The notes below the pieces were generated by a model. That model was not told the DNA's origin. It saw nothing but the letters and a program-made list of their open reading frames with translations, and made no database searches. This document shows positions 59,448-64,000 of a DNA stretch of 64,000 bases, one piece after another. This stretch comes from Pigmentibacter sp. JX0631 (GTDB lineage: Bacteria > Bdellovibrionota_B > Oligoflexia > Silvanigrellales > Silvanigrellaceae): the NCBI RefSeq assembly GCF_029873255.1, contig NZ_CP123622.1, positions 2,517,001 through 2,581,000 on the forward strand. Reading direction: 5' to 3'. The position numbers and the translations under genes were made by a program. Positions within the stretch are counted from its first letter, which is position 1; every line of letters starts with the position of its first letter.

Positions 59448-60506
59448 TTAAACCGGATTAAATTTAGCTAAATTTAATTTTAACGCTGCTGATTCTTCAA
59501 TTTCATTTGCTTTTTTGATGTAGATAGCAGTGGTTGAAATTTCTTTATGGTTTAATAAATATTGAATTTCTCCAATCGGTGTTCCTTGGTTATGTAAAAG
59601 AGTAGCTAAAGTAGCACGGCAACTGTGAGGAGTTATTTTTTTCTCTATACCTGCAGATTGAATGGCTATATTTAACATTTTATAAATTGCAGGTTGGGTT
59701 AATTTTGTTTGAGATTTAACATTTTGGCTACGAACAAATAGAAAATCATTTTCATTGGAATTAAATCGACATATTTTCCTATAATTTTCAATAATAGCTG
59801 CAGTTTTAGGGTGAATAATGGGAGAATGTTGTTCATTTCCTTTTACTTTTAAGTGCAGCCGCGTAAAATCAGAGTTACTTTCAATATCCTTTATTTTTAA
59901 TTGACAAAGTTCATCAACTCGCATTCCAACTGATAATAAAGTTGCAATTACTGAATAAGCTAATAAAGCGCTTTTAGAAGAACGAGATAATTGACTTTCT
60001 TGCACAGATTTTATGTAATTATTTTCTAAATAAGTTAACAATACTTTTACTTCAGAAAAATTTAATGCATTTGTTTTGCTTTCGAATGTTAATTTAGGTT
60101 TCTGAATAAAATCCATGGGATTTTTATCAACTATTTTTCTCTTAATGCAAAACATAAATACAGAGGAAATTACTATTAATTTTCTCCTAATAGTTTTTTG
60201 ACTTAAATTTTTATTATTACTTAATTCATTATTCCATGAAATTAATATTTTTTCATCTATATTATCTATAGAAAAAATGCCTTTATTTTCTAAAAATAAA
60301 TTAAATTCTTTTAAATCATTTAAATAGCTACGTCTTGTATTAATACTTGAAAAACTAAAGACAAAATGTAAAATTATATCTTTAAAATTTGTTGTAAGTT
60401 CTCTTTGGGACCATTCTGAAAGAATTTTTCCATCAAAGAAAGAATTTTTTTTTACTTCTTTTTTAGTAGAAGAAGAAATATTCAGATTGTTAGTAATGTT
60501 CTTCAT
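59448..60506 (-). CDS. Tyrosine recombinase (XerC/XerD-like integrase)
   Basis: A 352-residue protein. The N-terminal SAM-like domain is followed by the catalytic domain with GMRVDELCQL (Arg), VKGNEQH (Lys), TPHSCRATLAT (His and Arg of the HxxR box), LLNHKE (His) and TTAIYIKK (nucleophile Tyr). These enzymes resolve chromosome dimers or integrate mobile DNA. The Cys of HSCRAT is where most Xer proteins have Phe or Ala, and the N-terminal 45 residues are basic and unusual, so it may not be the housekeeping XerC/D. The ATG at 60506 sits 17 bases inside mvaK1, so translation may be coupled; a longer frame starts at 60578. No Dif site or prophage genes are near. Confidence 0.75.
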   Translation of the reverse strand: MKNITNNLNISSSTKKEVKKNSFFDGKILSEWSQRELTTNFKDIILHFVFSFSSINTRRSYLNDLKEFNLFLENKGIFSIDNIDEKILISWNNELSNNKNLSQKTIRRKLIVISSVFMFCIKRKIVDKNPMDFIQKPKLTFESKTNALNFSEVKVLLTYLENNYIKSVQESQLSRSSKSALLAYSVIATLLSVGMRVDELCQLKIKDIESNSDFTRLHLKVKGNEQHSPIIHPKTAAIIENYRKICRFNSNENDFLFVRSQNVKSQTKLTQPAIYKMLNIAIQSAGIEKKITPHSCRATLATLLHNQGTPIGEIQYLLNHKEISTTAIYIKKANEIEESAALKLNLAKFNPV

Positions 60507-61506
60507 AAACAGGTACTTTAGTGATGTAAAGAATATCTTCACTAAATATAGTATATAAATGTTCAGGTTTTTTTTCAAATAGTGCCAAAACTAACCCCCC
60601 GCCTCCGGCTCCAGTTAATTTTGCAGCTAATGCTCCATTAGATTGTAAAGTTTTTATCAATTCGCTAATTTTCTTAGTGGATACTCCAAGTTTTTCTAAA
60701 AATAATTGCGCACAATTTAGATTGCTTGCGATTTCTAGTAAGCGCCCTTCTTTTAAGAAAATTAAGGTTGTATCTGTTAATTTACTTAGATTATCTAAAT
60801 ATTTTTTTCCTTTTTCTGGATTTATTTTTAGAAAATCAGCTACTTTTTTTACCATGGAAGCAGTATCACTTCGTTCTTTTGTATCAACCAAGGCAAGCCA
60901 AAATTCTTTTGCATTTTTAATATATTTAAAACCATTTTCTTTACTAAACTCAATAAGACCGTCGCAAGCAACTGTTGTTACGTCAAGGCCGCTTGCTTTC
61001 CCTGAATGAAACAAACAATCAACTTCATTTGAAAATTGAATTTGTTCTGCATTAGAAATATTTTGTCTAAGTAATTTCTTTTTCCTAGCGATTTCCATAG
61101 ATAATTTAACTAAACATGTACTAATAGCAGCGCTTCCTCCCATTCCTCCACCTAATGGAATTTCTGACTGAATAATTATTTTTTGTGGGGAAAAAAGTTT
61201 TAATTCCAAAGTTGGATGGCAAAGCTTTAATGCTTTCTCGAATGCCATTGTTAAAAGTTTTTGAATATTTTTATCTGTATTATAGACGTTACCTTTTATT
61301 CTTGTTTCCCAAGAATTGTCCCATGTATCAGTAAATTTATCTGGGCAAATTTGCATTGTTAGTCTGATATCAGGAAGGGCTAATGAAATTGCTCTATGTC
61401 CATAAACTACTGAGTGTTCGCCAATTAATATAGCTTTTCCCCCAGCATTAGCAGAAAGGTTTATATCGGTTAATATTTGTTTATTTTTATCTAAGTCATT
61501 GCTCAT
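60490..61506 (-). CDS. mvk: Mevalonate kinase
   Basis: A 338-residue GHMP kinase: KAILIGEHSVVYGHRAISLALP at the N-terminus, the ATP loop PLGGGMGGSAAIST, and KLTGAGGGGLVLAL near the C-terminus (the third GHMP motif). GEHSVVYGxxA is typical of mevalonate kinase. It phosphorylates mevalonate at C5, the first kinase step after HMG-CoA reductase. It overlaps the decarboxylase gene by ATGA and is followed by the recombinase, whose start overlaps its end. Part of the mevalonate operon. Confidence 0.9.
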   Translation of the reverse strand: MSNDLDKNKQILTDINLSANAGGKAILIGEHSVVYGHRAISLALPDIRLTMQICPDKFTDTWDNSWETRIKGNVYNTDKNIQKLLTMAFEKALKLCHPTLELKLFSPQKIIIQSEIPLGGGMGGSAAISTCLVKLSMEIARKKKLLRQNISNAEQIQFSNEVDCLFHSGKASGLDVTTVACDGLIEFSKENGFKYIKNAKEFWLALVDTKERSDTASMVKKVADFLKINPEKGKKYLDNLSKLTDTTLIFLKEGRLLEIASNLNCAQLFLEKLGVSTKKISELIKTLQSNGALAAKLTGAGGGGLVLALFEKKPEHLYTIFSEDILYITKVPVYEEHY

Positions 61507-62717
61507 GCTAAAGTACCAGTAAAATTTAATTTGTTTTTTATTTCATAAAAATTGCTTTTTCCAAGCATTAAACCACCCGAATAATTATTTTTTAAAATTT
61601 GGATATGACCAGATTTTTTTATTTTCCAATTATTGATAAAATCTTCTATAAAAGTAGTTGCTGAAGGCATATATAGAATATGCAGATTAGGCCCTGCATC
61701 TAAAGTCCAAAAGGCTTCAATCTGTAACCTATTTCTATCTTCCATGAATGCTTTAATAATTTCAGATGTATCATGATTAAAGTAGCAAGCCTTGGGGGAA
61801 GAAGTTTGCATAACGGCGTGCATTAAAATGGCATCTTCTTCAGAAATCTCTTGTACTTTTTTAAAGTCATATTTTGCAATAGCTTGTTCTAATATATCTA
61901 ATTTAGAATTTAACCCAGCAAGTCTTATATTTTGGAAAGGAGATGTATGAACAAATTTATGCCCTTCAGAACTACTTAACATTTTTTCTGAGGAGTCCAA
62001 AACGATTACTAAATGCTTTAAATTTGACCATTTACTATCGTATTTTATTGGAAATGTATCACTATAAATTTTTTTAATTTCTGATGCGCTATTTTCAACA
62101 TTCCATTTTACAAAATAATCTTCAATAGAAAATACGCTTCTAGTAGCTGAACCACTGCCAATCCTTGCCCATTGTGCTAACCAGTATTGTAACTCTTCTT
62201 TAGAAAAATGTTTCTCAAGTTGTAAAAGATCGGCAATAGAGCCAATAAGCGCTGCATATCCGGCTGCACTTGAGGCTATACCACAAGCTGTTGGGAAGTT
62301 ATTTTCACTTGTTATTTCTAAGGCAACTGAATGAGTGCATGGAAACAAAATAGTATTTACTATTTTTTCCATTTTAGTTGGTATTTTAGTACCAGTTTTT
62401 TCATTGTTTAAGAATAATTTGTGCTTGAATAATGAAGGATGATTTTCAGATTTTTCAACGATTCGACCTTGTACTGTAACTTTAGTAAACGCCCTAAATC
62501 CACCAAGTGTAAAACTAATGCTAGAATTAAGAGGCAATTGAAGTTCATTATCTTTTTTTCCCCAATATTTAACTAAAGCAATGTTACTAGGTGCGGAAGC
62601 AAAGCCTAAGTCCCCATTTTGAAGAAATATTTTTTTTGAATCAAATAATTTATAAATTATTTGATTTAATTCAATTAATTTTGGAGGAAGGTCAGTATAA
62701 ATTAGTTCATTATTCAT
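61503..62717 (-). CDS. mvaD: Diphosphomevalonate decarboxylase
   Basis: A 404-residue protein with the mevalonate-diphosphate decarboxylase signatures SNIALVKYWGKKD near the start, NNFPTACGIASSAAG (phosphate loop) and ARIGSGSATRSVF. It converts diphosphomevalonate to isopentenyl diphosphate with ATP. GGAGA lies before the ATG. It overlaps both neighbours by a few bases (8 with the upstream kinase, 4 with mevalonate kinase), so the operon is tightly coupled. The family length is normally about 320-400; the first 35 residues here form an extra lead. Confidence 0.9.
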   Translation of the reverse strand: MNNELIYTDLPPKLIELNQIIYKLFDSKKIFLQNGDLGFASAPSNIALVKYWGKKDNELQLPLNSSISFTLGGFRAFTKVTVQGRIVEKSENHPSLFKHKLFLNNEKTGTKIPTKMEKIVNTILFPCTHSVALEITSENNFPTACGIASSAAGYAALIGSIADLLQLEKHFSKEELQYWLAQWARIGSGSATRSVFSIEDYFVKWNVENSASEIKKIYSDTFPIKYDSKWSNLKHLVIVLDSSEKMLSSSEGHKFVHTSPFQNIRLAGLNSKLDILEQAIAKYDFKKVQEISEEDAILMHAVMQTSSPKACYFNHDTSEIIKAFMEDRNRLQIEAFWTLDAGPNLHILYMPSATTFIEDFINNWKIKKSGHIQILKNNYSGGLMLGKSNFYEIKNKLNFTGTLA

Positions 62718-63726
62718 TTAAATCTCCAACCTTACTAAAGGCAAACACAATATCATTTTTTAAAATATTACAATTTTTTATTAAATTTTCTGGGGAGGAT
62801 AATACCCATAAGCAGTCACCATGCCCCGCCCCCATTGTTTTAAACTTTATATTGAATGCTTTTAATTGTTGAGTTAAATTATTAAAAGATTCTATATTTA
62901 ATGGAAGTATGTTTTGTTTATTAGCTATTAAGAAAGATTCTTCCATTAAGTAGTTCAAATTTTTTAAGGTTGGTTCTGCAATAAAATGTTCAGCTAATTT
63001 TGTATGGGAAGCGGCATAATCTTCCTTTTTACTATTCTGAGAAAAAATATGGATAGCTTTTTTAGTATCAGAATAAATGTTTGTTTTCAAGAAACAACCA
63101 TATAATTTTATATCATCAATTAGATTGAATTTTGTTACGTTTGGAATTTCAGAATTTATTTGGTTTTGAAAAGTCCAAAATTCAGTTCTATCTTTTTTTT
63201 CTTCAATTAAATAATGTGCTAGTTGAATAGCAACATCATACCCGCTTCCTTTTCCTTGAATATTCTTAATAGACTGGCGGATATTTTTCCATAAAATGGG
63301 ATTAGAAAAAATAGGAGTATCATTTAAAAAAATAGTATTAAATGCAGCTGAAATTCCTGCTATAATAGCAGATGATGAACCAAACCCAAGACTTGGAGAA
63401 AAGCTATTCAAAATAGAAATTTCAATATTTCTATTTTGAATAAATTGTTTCCAAGGTTGTAGTAATTGAATAAAAAACAAAGTTTTTTTATCAGCAATAG
63501 TAGAATTTTGCTCAAGTTCTTTGCAAGAAAATTGAACAAAATTACTTGAGAAAAAACTACTTTCAATTTTAATAGAAGATGTGTGTTCAATATTTGAAGA
63601 TACTTTAATTTTGAATTGAAAATAATATTGGTCGAAAGTAACAGCTACTGCTTTCCCAAAATTCAACACTCCATATTCCCCAAAAAGCATGGCTTTTGCA
63701 GGGATCTTTATATTTACGATATGCAT
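62710..63726 (-). CDS. Phosphomevalonate kinase (GHMP family)
   Basis: About 338 residues with IPAKAMLFGEYGVLNFGKAVAVTFD at the N-terminus (GHMP start), the ATP loop SLGFGSSSAIIAG and IQGKGSGYDVAIQLA, characteristic of phosphomevalonate kinase rather than mevalonate kinase, and GAGHGDCLWVL as the final GHMP motif. Assignment is supported by its place between HMG-CoA reductase and the decarboxylase in a complete mevalonate operon. The ATG at 63726 is 14 bases after the reductase stop. A longer frame (63765) would overlap the reductase gene and is not needed for the fold. Confidence 0.75.
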   Translation of the reverse strand: MHIVNIKIPAKAMLFGEYGVLNFGKAVAVTFDQYYFQFKIKVSSNIEHTSSIKIESSFFSSNFVQFSCKELEQNSTIADKKTLFFIQLLQPWKQFIQNRNIEISILNSFSPSLGFGSSSAIIAGISAAFNTIFLNDTPIFSNPILWKNIRQSIKNIQGKGSGYDVAIQLAHYLIEEKKDRTEFWTFQNQINSEIPNVTKFNLIDDIKLYGCFLKTNIYSDTKKAIHIFSQNSKKEDYAASHTKLAEHFIAEPTLKNLNYLMEESFLIANKQNILPLNIESFNNLTQQLKAFNIKFKTMGAGHGDCLWVLSSPENLIKNCNILKNDIVFAFSKVGDLNE

Positions 63727-63739
63727 TAATAAAACTTCT

Positions 63740-64000
63740 TTAATTTTTGTGCCGTTGGTTTTCAACTACAGATATACTTGGAAGATGATCATATTGTCGC
63801 ATCATTTCTAAATTCTTTTCATGAAGAGCCATATGACCTTTTTGAATACCTTCACAGCCTAAAGCACGTATTGCTGATAAATTTTGCGCTAAACCAACAC
63901 TGGCAATTATTGCAGATAATTCCGATGCCGTAGGTGAACCAAGCAATTTTAAACACGCAGTTGCTGCAGGGTGAAGCTTTGTTACTCCGCCTACCGTACC
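63740..64000 (-). CDS. mvaA: HMG-CoA reductase, C-terminal end (partial, window edge)
   Basis: The last 86 residues of an HMG-CoA reductase, open to the window edge: GTVGGVTKLHPAATACLKL, then LGSPTASELSAIIASVGLAQNLSAIRALG, ending in GIQKGHMALHEKNLE. GHMALH holds the catalytic His of class II bacterial HMG-CoA reductases. The enzyme makes mevalonate from HMG-CoA, the committed step. It is the first visible gene of the operon with the kinase following after 13 bases. Class II (NADH-type) is inferred from this short piece. Confidence 0.85.
   Translation of the reverse strand, partial: GTVGGVTKLHPAATACLKLLGSPTASELSAIIASVGLAQNLSAIRALGCEGIQKGHMALHEKNLEMMRQYDHLPSISVVENQRHKN

Noticed and set aside
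1-64000. Search by eye for tRNA, rRNA and riboswitch elements
   Set aside because: No cloverleaf-like, rRNA-like or known riboswitch sequence was recognised in the intergenic regions; a covariance-model scan would be needed to exclude small RNAs.

Overview
This window comes from a very AT-rich (roughly 30% GC by eye) Gram-negative bacterium. Signs of a diderm envelope are a FadL/PorV-like outer-membrane protein, an AsmA protein, several lipoproteins with lipoboxes, and meso-DAP murein-recycling enzymes. The gene mix (mevalonate-pathway isoprenoid synthesis, fatty-acid oxidation, peptide and amino-acid uptake, a Legionella-style kinase-fold protein, Rpn nucleases) suggests a Bdellovibrionota/Silvanigrellales-like lineage. 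That placement is inference from composition and gene content, not from a marker gene. No rRNA or tRNA gene or CRISPR array was seen.

Layout. 1-4.65 kb is a mobile/defence patch. An IS66-family element runs off the left edge and has inserted into the first of three tandem rpn-type (PD-(D/E)XK, recombination-promoting nuclease) genes, cutting it off. The other two copies are intact, and each carries a strong in-frame internal ribosome-binding site and ATG that could make a separate C-terminal protein. 4.65-9.6 kb is accessory: an AT-rich gap, a secreted ricin-type lectin, a periplasmic cytochrome c, a large atypical-kinase-like protein and a small secreted protein. 9.8-15.3 kb holds ArgR, an amino-acid-binding protein, an MHS-type symporter, an oligopeptide-binding protein and a small membrane protein. 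15.3-19.4 kb holds AsmA, an alpha/beta hydrolase and a DOPA-dioxygenase-family protein.

19.5-28 kb is a forward cluster: a rhodanese, a 979-residue protein with Ig-like segments, a natural fusion of LD-carboxypeptidase with the Mpl murein-peptide ligase, a TPR lipoprotein and an orphan GspE/PilB N-terminal-type domain. A hybrid histidine kinase follows. 29.6-39.1 kb has an M14 carboxypeptidase, YebC, a fadI-fadJ operon, a DUF1028 protein and a TAP-like hydrolase. 39.2-44.7 kb is a reverse operon coaD(extended)-gcdH-tatD-hrpB. 44.8-55 kb has a degenerate receiver protein and a reverse cluster of two LTA-synthase-like membrane proteins that seem to have lost sulfatase catalytic residues, a barrel outer-membrane protein, a lipoprotein and a phosphohexomutase, closed by a clear terminator. 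55.2-59.4 kb has an RlmM-like methyltransferase, YigZ, a cyclophilin, an S1/P1 nuclease and a small unknown. 59.4-64 kb is a reverse operon for the mevalonate pathway (HMG-CoA reductase end, phosphomevalonate kinase, diphosphomevalonate decarboxylase, mevalonate kinase), ending in a tyrosine recombinase.

The strongest candidates for something not yet described are the tandem rpn array with conserved internal starts (a possible nuclease/intragenic-inhibitor pair in the PDDEXK_2 branch), the LdcA-Mpl fusion with its coupled Ig-like partner, and the pair of apparent pseudo-sulfatases beside an outer-membrane barrel.
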